NCBI GenBank assembly: GCA_964030785.1
Contig: OZ034967.1
Location: 52,791,533-52,855,532, forward strand
Length of the DNA stretch: 64,000 bases
Direction of reading: 5' to 3'
Origin: Siderastrea siderea
Lineage: Eukaryota > Cnidaria > Anthozoa > Scleractinia > Rhizangiidae
The notes beneath the pieces were generated by a model, which saw nothing but the letters and a program-made list of their open reading frames with translations, was not told where the DNA came from and ran no database searches. How positions within the stretch are numbered: the first letter of the stretch is position 1; every line of letters starts with the position of its first letter. Position numbers and translations under genes: made by a program. This document shows positions 34,885-64,000 of the stretch, in pieces.

Positions 34885-35049
34885 AACTGGGAGCTGGTCA
34901 TTAAATTGGTTCGTAATATACCCAGGAAAGATGAAGATGAAATTATGAATATATGAAATTCATATATTTGAACTGCGGACTGAAGAAATAAATGTAAAGA
35001 AGATCCTCGCAGTTATTAACGCAACTTATGCAGTTGCGAAGAGAAAGTT

Positions 35050-35250
35050 GGCTTGTTAGCTCAATTGGTTAGAGCGCTGCACCGGTATCGCAGAGGTCAG
35101 GGTTCGAATCCCGGCAAGCCTGATTTTTTCAGGCTTTCTTTTCGCAACTGCATAAGTTGCGTTAATAACCGCGAGGATTTTCTTTACATTTATTTCTTCA
35201 GTCCGCAGTTCAAATATATGAATTTCATATATTCATAATTTCAAAAGTAA
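35050..35250 (+). repeat. tRNA-derived SINE, plus-strand copy
   Basis: The 71-nt head (35050-35120) has a 6-7 bp acceptor stem GGCTTG/CAAGCC, a D arm GCTC..GAGC, and consensus Pol III boxes TAGCTCAATTGG and GGTTCGAATCC. In the anticodon loop, position 33 is not T and the T stem has a mismatch. A non-tRNA tail (GATTTTTTCAGGCTTTCTTT, CGCAACTGCATAAGTTGCG, then AATATATGAATTTCATATAT) follows. A tail-only fragment in the opposite direction lies at 34985-35048. SINE rather than a cellular tRNA gene. Confidence 0.75.
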
Positions 35251-35320
35251 ATATATTGTTTATTTAAATAACAATTTTGGCCGGAAAACCTTTCTGTCGA
35301 TTTTTCTCACTGTGTTTTAA

Positions 35321-35976
35321 GGTCGGCACACACGAGGGGACTAGTCCCTGAGACTGGTCCCTGCGACTAGTCCCGGGGACCAATTCCCTTCGTGTGCACT
35401 ACCCATTTTAGTCAAAAAATGTAGTCGCAGGGACCAAAATTTGGTCCCTGCGACCAGTCCCACGAATTCAAACAAGTTTGAATTCGTGGGACCAGTCCCG
35501 GGGACTAGTCCCACAAACTATGCTTGGTCCCTTCGTGCCGGTACTGTTCGAGGGACAAGTCCCTGCGACCAAATGAAAATATTTCATCGGACCTTTTACT
35601 TTTTTTCTAGTTGACCTTGTCTGTATTGGGAGTCTTGGTCGAACAGTTGTCTTTTTACGCTTCTGTGCCAGCAATATAGGATACTGGAGAAAAAACTTTA
35701 TCGAAATTGCAAATGACAAACACTGATAGACCGCACGAGGTATGAACCGGTTTGCAGTTGATTTATTTTAATGTTTTGTGGTTAATCTAGTAAATTCAGT
35801 TTCACTGTTGAGAATCGCTTCATTTTTCGTCTCCACATTTCGGCGAATTTCAGTTAAAGCGCCCTAAATTGATTTTTTCAAGGGACTTGTCCCCGCAACT
35901 ATTTCCTTCGTGTACACACCACAGGGGACCAGTCGCAGGGACCAGTCGCAGGGACTAGTCCCCTCGTGTGTGCCGA
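35321..35976. mobile_element. MITE with GTCCC/GGGAC repeat-rich interior
   Basis: GGTCGGCACACACGAGGGGA and TCCCCTCGTGTGTGCCGACC are perfect inverted ends. The interior carries many CTAGTCCC, GGTCCCTGCGAC and reverse units. Related sequence occurs at 42368-42890 and, decayed, at 62320-62735. Confidence 0.8.
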
Positions 35977-36406
35977 CCTTTAGTGATAAGCAATGCTTTG
36001 TAAACACGGTCTAATTTGCATAAACAACTTACAAGCACTCTCGAAACTTTAATTGGGGTCCCAGGCGATTTTAAACATTTTGTGAAAATCTTGTGGGCGA
36101 AAATCGATGCATCACATTGATCACAAGAATCCACATTGCTGTTCACTGTATGAAAAACCCCACGAAGAAACCTTTTCCGCGCTGTGTAGTTTGACTGACA
36201 GGCGGGTTATCATTTAGCCAATCACAGACAAGACACGTGTTTTAAGTTAGTCGTTTCTATAATAACGACAGAGCATGCTCAACAGGGAAAAGAATCGTAT
36301 TGTGGCAGAGGTTTTTCTCGCGGTGGAAGAAAACAACAATGGTAAAGACAGCCGTAAAAAGACTACGAAAAAGAAGCGGCAAGATAAAAAACCTCTGCTA
36401 GCAGGG

Positions 36407-37972
36407 TAACTTGAAATTTTCATGCATTATGGTACAACACCCGACCCAGTCCCTGCGCAATTTACTTTCCCGCTCGCTTTCCGTCTGTCCTTCTCTCCCA
36501 CTATCTCAGCGCGCAGTAAAGGTTACAGTTACTTCAGAAAGGGTACGAACGCGGCCTTAGACGTAAGGTCCGGAGCTAGTGTGACTACGAAGAGACCGGG
36601 AAGAGACGCTGCCAAGCTGGAAGGCTTGTGAGGTGATGGAGTTCTTTGACAGCAAGATTTGCCTTAGTAAATATGGAGTCAGAGAGGAAGGAAACAGTTT
36701 AGTAAACTAATTACTTAAATAAATAATCGAAGAGCAAATAAAGCCTTCATAACGTAGCCCGCGCGCTAGCGCGTCAGCGGAGCACCATTGCTAAGGAAAT
36801 TTGGTAACCTATCAAGCCAAGAAATTTTGTTAGTGACGTAATAGTCACGTGACCGTCCGTCCGCATAACAGGGTCACCAATATGAAGTGGCATACACTGG
36901 ATATAATCCTATACTGACTCCCGTGTTTTGGCGCGAAATCGCATGTTGACCCGCGTTGTAGCAAAACAAGCAAAGACAACAAAAGTCAAAAACAAATTTG
37001 TTAATGGCAAAAAAAAAAGTTCAAAAGAATACTCGGTTGTCTTTTTGGTGGAAGGCGAAAAGTTCAATTTAGGTGAAAAAAATTAGGCGATGAAGTTCAG
37101 GCGAAAGTTCAAATTTGCCTTGTCGGTTCTGTTGCGAACTCGGTCGGCACACCGCTTGAGTTCGCAGCTTTTCGCAGCGGTTTCGACGCCAAACATAGCA
37201 GAGCTAGTGCTTTTTGGTTTTTTCTGTCCAAAACCATGGTTTTTACGGCGGCGGTCCGAACCCATTTTCCCAGGAAAAACAACAGCATTTTCATGTTGAT
37301 AGGCAGCTCGTCACGAAGAAAGAAGTAAGTAGTAAAATTAACATCTGGTGATAATAATAAACGCTCATGGCCTAGTAGACTAAACGCCGGCTTATGACGC
37401 CTTCTAGCCTCGTTCGGCTCTCAGCGAGGACCTAATTTTTTTTTTAATTTAACGACTTGAATGAGAGTATTTTCACAAATTAATAAGTGCCAGCAAAAAA
37501 AAAAAAAGAAGAAAAAAAGGGGGGGCCCTCCGCTTTTAGGCTTGACTAAATCAATATATTATCACACGTAAATTGGTTTCACGAAGGTCCTCTGTACTTT
37601 ATATGTTCAAATTTTGTTTCCGCGTTTCTTTTTCTTCTTTTCAGGATCAGTTTGCCGTTTATTTTTCACTCCATTTCTATCCACAGTGAATTGTAAACTT
37701 GCTACGTTTGTTTCCGAGGAAGGAGGAAAAGCGATGAGCCGCAGAGTCCGGCGTTCTCTCCATTACGCAAGCTCCGCAAAGACGCAAACACATTCGTCCA
37801 TTATAAACACGAAAATTTATTCGTATAAAACTACAAATTTGCTCACAAAAAACAGTAACGTCACCGCTTGCAAACTACAGAACTAAGACCCGCCATTTTA
37901 AGAGATCTATTCTTATGTTTTGCCACAACAAATCTGTGCTCCTGATGGGAAATTCCGCGCCATTGTTGGAGC
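36407..37972. other. Intergenic stretch downstream of the transgelin-like gene
   Basis: No exon recognised on either strand. It has AT-rich sequence, A-runs at 37494-37518 and short chance frames. The minus-strand AATAAA at 37816-37821 probably serves the gene ending at 37973. Confidence 0.45.
37816..37821 (-). terminator. Poly(A) signal of the 37973-46300 gene
   Basis: AATAAA on the minus strand, about 150 bases after the stop codon. Confidence 0.5.
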
Positions 37973-46300
<8,328 letters not shown>

Positions 46301-47040
46301 TCTGTCGTTTTCCTGGCAGCTTAACGTGCTAAAACGCTAGGGTGTTGCGCTCCTTCAGAAATGCCTCCGATGTGAATTTCTGAAAGGTTTTATGCAAGCC
46401 AAGAATGAAAATTGATTCCACCGAGTGACGTTCGTTTACACGTCACGCGGTCACGCCTGGGTAATCTTCTGTCCATTTCATAACAATAATTTCATCTATG
46501 TGGAGGCACAGAAAAGGAACTGGGTGTCGTTTTTCTTCCTTCTTCTTTTCTTTTTTTTTTTTAACCCTTAATATGCTTTTAGCCATCCTCTTCTATAAAA
46601 ATCATGATAGTTTGCACGCAGAGAAGAGCTTTCAAGATGTTATTTCATTTTTTTCAATTTTAAAGCTCTTCTGAAGTTCTTTTCAGTCCAAACCCACTCG
46701 AGATTTAAGTGAACTATTTATAGATGGGAAATAAAATCACTACTGTCAGTCTCGTAGGCAGCTTAACTCTCACAGATAATCACGTACGAGAGTTTTCTCT
46801 CCCTCGTGGAGCTTAACCTGCGAGCAGAGGTTTCTTGGCCGGAACATGGGGCGAGAAGAAACCTCAGCTCGCAGGGTAAGCAAAACTCGAAACACCTGAA
46901 CGCAAAATATGAAAGCGGTATAGCGCGCAGCCATATTTCGTCCACTCGAAACGAGAGAAAAGAGGGATATCCAGCTAGAGAATATACTCCAATAAACTCA
47001 GATTAAACAAATATTAAAATAATAGCCACTGCCACGCACT
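46301..47040. other. 5' flank of the transgelin-like gene with a 62-bp hairpin MITE
   Basis: Probable promoter region of the minus-strand gene starting at 46300; no clear TATA box. At 46817-46877 CCTGCGAGCAGAGGTTTCTT and AAGAAACCTCAGCTCGCAGG form a short inverted-repeat element that resembles the tips of the 34314-36406 element. Confidence 0.5.
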
Positions 47041-47470
47041 TCACAGCCAAGCTCCTTCAAGTGCTGCTTGAAGTTGAGTGAGTACAGGGCAAGTCAAGGC
47101 ATTCTTTACAATAATTATTATTAAAGAAATACTACAGAATTATTTTAAAAGCATACTTCACAGACAAGCTCCTTCAAGTGCTGCTTGAAGTTGAGTGAGT
47201 ACAGGGCAAGTCATGGCAGGGGCGGATCCAGGGGGGTGGATTGGGTGGCTAGCCACCCCCCTCTTTGGTGTAGTTTAAGCTTGAAGCTATGAAAGGGAAC
47301 GGAGCTATCACTGAGGCGATTTTGCCTTTGACAGGAGCCCATTACTCCTGCCTTTGATTGTTCATATATCGTTCTGTCAGGTCAGTCACCCCCCTTTCAA
47401 AAATCCTGGATCCGCCACTGCATGGCATTCTTTACAATAATTGTTATTAAAGAAATACTAGAGAGTTTAA
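47035..47470. repeat. Tandem duplication, second copy split by a MITE
   Basis: A 118-bp unit (AAGCTCCTTCAAGTGCTGCT .. CATTCTTTACAATAATT) occurs at 47041-47150 and again from 47159. The second copy is interrupted at 47217-47420 by a MITE, so the first copy serves as the empty site. Confidence 0.85.
47217..47420. mobile_element. 204-bp MITE with CAGGGGCGGATCCAGG ends
   Basis: CAGGGGCGGATCCAGG and CCTGGATCCGCCACTG are inverted ends. CATGG lies on both sides and is single in the reconstructed empty site, giving a 5-bp target duplication. Confidence 0.8.
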
Positions 47471-49239
47471 AAGCCTCAAAATATAAGATCAAGTATTATC
47501 ATAATTGGCCAGAGAGTGGGCAGATCAAGTTTAAATTACAGTCAACATTCAATGGTACCATGGTTTAGTTAGGGAAGCATATTCAAGATTTTTTGTCAAA
47601 ATTTTTACAGCATCAGCCAGTATGACTATCAGGGTCCCCAAATACCATATTTCCTTGAATAATAGCCACCCCTCGATTAATCGCCCCCCTCCAAAATTTG
47701 CCCCCCCCCCCTTTGGTGGGATTATTTGAAACAATTGCTCCCTTGAATAATGACCCTCACCCCCCTCAGTCCCCTTGAACAATCACTCCCACCCTCCTAG
47801 CCCTCGCCATCATCTTTTAATAATCAACCCCCTCTCCCTATATCTCCCTTTTCTTTCATTCCCCCTTTCAAGTTAAAAACTAACATCTTGAATATCCAAT
47901 TGGAAAGGATACATTCAACAGATAATTTACAAAAGCACGGGTACTGTGACAGTTTTTTCGATCATAATTTCCATATATTTTACTTTTTCCTTTATTCCAA
48001 AGATATTGACATTGAAAACTACTCAAGTTTAGAACACTTAGAACACCCCTGTTCAGTTCACATGTGATTATTTTAAATGAGAAAATAAAATAAAATATTT
48101 AGGGCACAACTTCCCATGAGCAGCATTTGAATCGCCCCCAGCTATTATGCGAGGAAATACGGTACTTGTACTTAATGGTATACCATACACTCCATTGAAA
48201 AAAGTTGTTGTACGACAAGAATAAACCATAAAATGTGAGACCCAAGGGATTTCTGGGAAGTATTCGTGCAATAACCCAATTGCGTAATCAGCAAGTGTTT
48301 GTTTTCATACAGTACTGGAAACAACACGATATTTCCTTATTTCCAAGGAGTTTTCCAGCAAAAAAATTGCTTTAGTTCGTGAACAGATGCAAGCTTTTGC
48401 CAATTTTGCACTGAAAAGCGCTCAAAGTGGCCCTTATTGATCAAATTGGACACCTTCAGAAAGTCTTGCACTGCTTTCATTACCACATGCAACTCTCTGC
48501 AATCAACATCAGTCACAAAAGAATACTCCTTTTTTTTTTGGAATATACAAATGCTAGTATAGTTTACATCTACCCAAATCCATTATTTAGGTCTTATCAT
48601 TAAGGCTTTATACTTTTCATATGACAACATTTTTTCAATCGAGTGTATTACATTTAAAAACCTTTCGGGGTACCCTGAATGAACACTGGCCTACCCTGTT
48701 CTTTGATCAATTAATGTTATAAATGGTGATGGAGCCAAACACAGCATGCATTATAATTATATGATAGATCTACAGAGCAAATTAGCAACAACTAACATAA
48801 TAAAATTCAATCTTGTCACACTAACCTGCAAACACAGATGCTGTCATTTCTCTCTGCCAAAAGAAATGATAGCTGGATCAAATGAATCTGTGTTTGCACC
48901 AGTGTCAGGATAATGGGAAGCCCAGGAACGAGGCTGAATGAATGCATTCATCCGAGCAAGGAGCCACAGCTCTAAAAATTTGTCCTCGTAACATGTTTTA
49001 TTTCAGGATTTTGTATTTTTTTATTTTGGCTTTTTCGCCTGGAATAGGTTACTACTTTGTATGTTAGGTAAATGAAATTGCATTGAACTAAATACAATCC
49101 CTACCTGCCTCACCCTCTCAACACCCTGGGCTCCACCTTAACAGAAAACAGCACCTGGCCATATGCAAATAATACTTACAAGTATAAAATAAAACAAAAT
49201 TTTCTGGCAGGCACAAATCAGCTAGAAAAATTTTTATTA
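47471..49239. other. Intergenic stretch between transgelin-like genes
   Basis: Around 47650-48170 there are CCCCCTCC-rich sequences and AATAGC/GGAAATACGG motifs typical of old repeats. No exon recognised on either strand. Confidence 0.4.
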
Positions 49240-49803
49240 CAGTCAAGCCAGGTCAAGTGTACCCCCATAGAATGAAAATTTGAATTGATTATTGCAATAT
49301 TGCTTTCATTATTTGTTTCAATAATGCCCCTTTCAAATGAAAAATGAAATATAGATCCAGTACCGGATTTTTGATTCGATTAATTTATGCAACAGGCATG
49401 TTGGAATTTGACAGGTTTCACATTTTGCATAAATTGCTCTCAATGGATTCTCACATATTTGTTTAATTTTTACTTCTGCTTTCCTAACACAATCACCTCC
49501 TTTCAGTCCCATCAAAATGCTCAAAGCTTTCTCCGTGTTCTGATTTGTTTTAAAAAGCTGGTAGTGGAATACAGTTGGATGACTGTTGGAGTACAGTTTG
49601 GGAAAACCTGTCAAATTCCCAAGTGCCTGAGGCATGATGTCTGGTATTTGTCCAATCAATATTCGACTAACAGATTGAGTTTCATTTTGAATATTTTCAT
49701 TCTTAGTTGAAAATTTGATTTTTGAATCGAACAATGAAATCAATATTGCAACAATCAATTTAAAACTTCATTCTATGGGGGTACGCTTGACCTGGCTCGA
49801 CTG
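49240..49803. mobile_element. 564-bp mariner/Tc1-like MITE
   Basis: CAGTCAAGCCAGGTCAAGTG TACCCCCATAGAATG and its inverted form at the right end (two differences), flanked by TA on both sides. The interior shows no intact transposase. A diverged relative, interrupted by another element, spans about 57457-59127. Confidence 0.8.
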
Positions 49804-50183
49804 TAATGTTATTGTACAACATTAAATTAAGGCTAATTGTGCATTATTTCCAACAATGCAAACACTGAGCCATACAGAAAACAAATCATACATTAAACTA
49901 ATCAAATTTATTCAGTTATAACAAAAAGCAAGCAAATTTACTCCATACATTTGCAAAGTTAATTCTGCAATCACACAGTTGTGTAAAAGCTACTTAATAT
50001 CTGTTGTACACTTAAAACATTTAACTGAAACAAAAAAACTGAAAACTGTCTCCTCAGGGCTTTTTGCTTATGGAAGTGAAAAGAAAAAAAAGACAGATTG
50101 TTTACAATGCAACTCACACAAGAAAAACACAGTTTCCAGAGATTGATTTCCATCTGTTTACCATGCACTTGTAAGCTACAAGC

Positions 50184-61888
<11,705 letters not shown>

Positions 61889-62319
61889 CTGCAAAAGAAT
61901 CAGAAGATCTTGAGCCTCTTTAAGTTCAACTTAAAGCCACATGGTAAAGTCTTGTCTTGGGTCCAGTCTGATAGATTGAATGAGCCGAGGTGGCTCATCA
62001 AACCAATATTTCACTCCACTTTTCATAACATAAAGCAACTAGGAGCATCACAACTCCCCTCCTGGATAAGATAAGTCCACACAGCGTTACCCTGTCTCCC
62101 CACCCAGAGCATTTCTGTTAGGAGTGCTGTGCGATGACCATGTGCATGTACCCTACAGTGCCTCCACAGAAGCCATGAGGCTTATGGGTTTCTGGGCTCA
62201 ATTATGAATGGGTGTGTGGTGCCAGAAGAGCTAGCAAAATACTAGTGGTAAATAAGGAAGTAAAAGCCTGGAATAAAAAATGCACAATCAAGTCCAATTT
62301 TAGCAGCACTCTTATTTTA

Positions 62320-62735
62320 GGTGGGCACACACAAGAGGGAAAATTTCCTAGCAAAAAGTCACTCATACTGTTTACATAAGAGACTGGATGCTGGGACTTG
62401 TTACTACAAGATTTGTGTCATGGGTAAAAGTCCTTTGAGTGTACACGTGAAGGGATGTGCTGCAGGTGCAGTCCAAGTTTGTCTTTGATTGGTTTACTTA
62501 TTTTATTTGGTTGCGAGGAATTAACACATGAACTTACACATGAAGGGACACGCACAACTTTAGAGTACAAGTCCCCGAAACTAGTCCCTTAAATACACAG
62601 TTTGAAGTTGTGGTTAAAGTCACGGGGACAAGACTCATTTTTTTTTCCCTTTTTTTTTTGTGAAAATGGGAACTTGACAGGAAGGTAATTGACTCCAGGA
62701 ACTGTTACAGGACAGGGATTAAGTCCCTGGACTTC
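62320..62735. repeat. Decayed GTCCC-type MITE
   Basis: GGTGGGCACACACAAGAGGG and later ACAAGTCCCCGAAACTAGTC, GTCACGGGGACAAG and AGTCCCTGGACTT resemble the interior and left tip of the 35321-35976 element, with many changes. Confidence 0.5.
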
Positions 62736-62738
62736 TTT

Positions 62739-62990
62739 TTTTTTTTTTTTTTTTTTTAAACTTTATTTAAACACGGAAAATCATCAGTTAATTAAGTAAA
62801 TAATTAAAACTAATTACAACTGCTTTACATGATTGCCGTGTGGGAATCCGATATATCAGCTATCTTCTTAATAATTTGCTTAAAATTATTAACAGATACA
62901 GCATTTTTTAGGCATTTGGGTAAGTTATTCCATAACATAGCCCCGCTGTAAGAGAAGCTCCGTAAGAGAAGCTTCTTCTCTTGCATATGC
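62739..62990 (-). mobile_element. LINE 3' end with poly(A) tail
   Basis: On the minus strand, FSYSGAMLWNNLPKCLKNAV and SVNNFKQIIKKIADISD, ending in a TAA, read as the C-terminal end of a CR1/RTE-type LINE ORF2. A poly(A) tail follows (poly-T at 62739-62757 on the plus strand). Upstream parts are frame-broken or missing, so this is a 5'-truncated insertion. Confidence 0.7.
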
Positions 62991-63226
62991 TACCTCTACT
63001 CTTACAAGACTTGCTTGCTAAACTTGGAGTGATTCTGCAAGGAGGAGTTCCCAAGCAAAATGGAAAAAAAGCACCTGACAGCAGCTCTTCCTTGGTGTAA
63101 CAACTATTGGAAACTCACAGATGACGAAAAACAAAGGAAACAAAACATTTTAAACAATAGCGTACAGCAAAACAAAAGCTAACAAACAAAGAACATGTTG
63201 TCAGGTTCTTACGCCAAGGTAACGTA

Positions 63227-63689
63227 CCAGTCAAATTGAAGCTTCAACACCCCCCCCCCAGGCAACCCCCTGGGCATTTGAACTTTTGAAGATTGGCTTG
63301 TTCGAATTCCCTCCCCTCGGGGCAAAATGGCTGTTCAAATGCCCCACCAATCAGTACTGAAATACCTCTCCACAAAGACAAATTTAGTCTTCAATCAAAC
63401 ACTGTTCGTGCTTTTTAGAGTGAGATATGCCGTAATGACACCTTCAAACTTCTTTTAAAGACCCTTTTGAAAGAGTTATTCACTACCAAAGGCGAAATTC
63501 TATCCTGGAAATCCGCCAAACCCTGCAAAAACTGAAAAAACTCACGGGCATTAGAACAAGAGATAAAATCTGGTTCAAATTCCTCACCCTTCCAAGGTAA
63601 CGTTCAAATTCCCCCCTCCCCGGGCAAGAATCACAGTCAAATGCCCAGGGTATGCCTGGGGAGAGATGTTGAAGCTTCAATTTGACTGG
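63227..63689. mobile_element. 463-bp mariner-like MITE
   Basis: CCAGTCAAATTGAAGCTTCA ACA and TGTTGAAGCTTCAATTTGAC TGG are inverted ends, with TA on both sides. The interior has GGGGCAAAATGG/CCCC tracts and no transposase. Confidence 0.75.
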
Positions 63690-64000
63690 TACAGAAGCCC
63701 CAGATAGCAGGTTAGGAATTGATGAAACGCACAGGTAACATTTTAAGCCCCAATAACAACCTGTATGTCCTCCATACATTTTTCAAGGTAACAGTTGGGA
63801 GAATGTTCTTAAATATCTAGGCATTTTATCTTTAATTTGGTGATTATATTCCCTTTATTCTCATGACCTGATCGAGTAGTAATAATGTAAGGAAAAATTA
63901 GATGCCTGTCACTGATGGGGCTTGCAGCCATGCTGCTAGCCCTTTGCCAAAACTTGTGCAAAATTTTACCGACCAGTTCACTTCATCTTCTTATATTGGA

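Larger units (their letters stand above)
34314..36406. mobile_element. 2.09-kb long-inverted-repeat element (Mutator/foldback-like) with nested insertions
   Basis: The left arm 34314-34440 and right arm 36262-36406 are inverted copies over roughly 130 bp: CCCTGCTAGCAGAGGTTTTT at the tips, and TTCCCTGTTGAGCATGCTCT near the inner ends. Flanks carry ACTTGAAA(C/T) on both sides, giving a 9-bp target duplication with one mismatch. The right arm has an extra 17-bp stretch near the tip. The interior contains tRNA-derived SINE pieces (34734-35250) and a 650-bp MITE (35321-35976). No transposase is present. Confidence 0.75.

Noticed and set aside
35050..35120. A functional tRNA gene
   Set aside because: Acceptor stem and boxes look good, but loop position 33 is not T, the T stem has a mismatch, the spacing is one base short, and a SINE tail follows. 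It is also present as an inverted copy nearby.
34669..35238. Frames starting LAQLVRALHRYRRGQGSNPG on both strands
   Set aside because: Antisense translation of the tRNA-derived SINE heads (T arm and A box); not a protein gene.
49333..49758. Minus-strand 141-codon frame in the mariner-like MITE
   Set aside because: No transposase catalytic residues or DNA-binding motif. The related copy at 57457-59127 does not preserve the frame.

Overview
This window is animal nuclear DNA. It is AT-rich, with small exons bounded by GT..AG splice sites, long introns and many short inverted-repeat transposons. The gene content and the repeat style (abundant foldback MITEs, Penelope-like and CR1/L2-like retroelement pieces, tRNA-derived SINEs) point to a cnidarian, most likely an anthozoan such as a stony coral. 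That assignment is inference; no species marker is visible.

The backbone is a same-strand (minus) cluster of calponin/transgelin-type genes. From right to left: a transgelin-like gene entering from the right edge, with two alternative-looking terminal exons (visible 50184-61888); a complete 185-residue transgelin-like gene (37973-46300); a decayed two-exon relic (28774-29026); and a complete short gene, CH domain only, 137 residues (11464-18978). A further dead CH exon lies on the plus strand at 33969-34105. All intact members share one exon plan: start peptide, CH part 1 ending in phase 2, CH part 2, the MENIG exon, a 33-nt exon, and a C-terminal exon. This shows descent by tandem duplication.

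At the left edge (546-6520, minus) are three exons of a protein with cation-independent mannose-6-phosphate receptor (IGF2R-type) repeats. Between it and the calponin cluster is a single-exon plus-strand gene of unknown function (9586-10224). A second unrecognised plus-strand gene, with two or three exons, occupies 24950-26811.

Most of the rest is mobile DNA, often nested. A 4.07-kb foldback element (20093-24160) has arms built of 20-bp tandem repeats and carries a broken Penelope-like reverse transcriptase, itself split by a 1.29-kb DNA element. A 2.1-kb long-inverted-repeat element (34314-36406) holds SINEs and a 650-bp MITE. A 1.09-kb Mutator-like element (57646-58736) sits inside an older MITE copy. 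Three elements (3381-4264, 21794-23084, 27583-28015) share AGGG-type ends and exact 6-bp target duplications. There are also a 5'-truncated CR1/L2-like LINE (about 6985-8565), a LINE tail (62739-62990), mariner-like MITEs with TA duplications, and hammerhead-like motifs. Exon coordinates were worked out by eye from splice signals and homology between paralogues; no transcript data were available.
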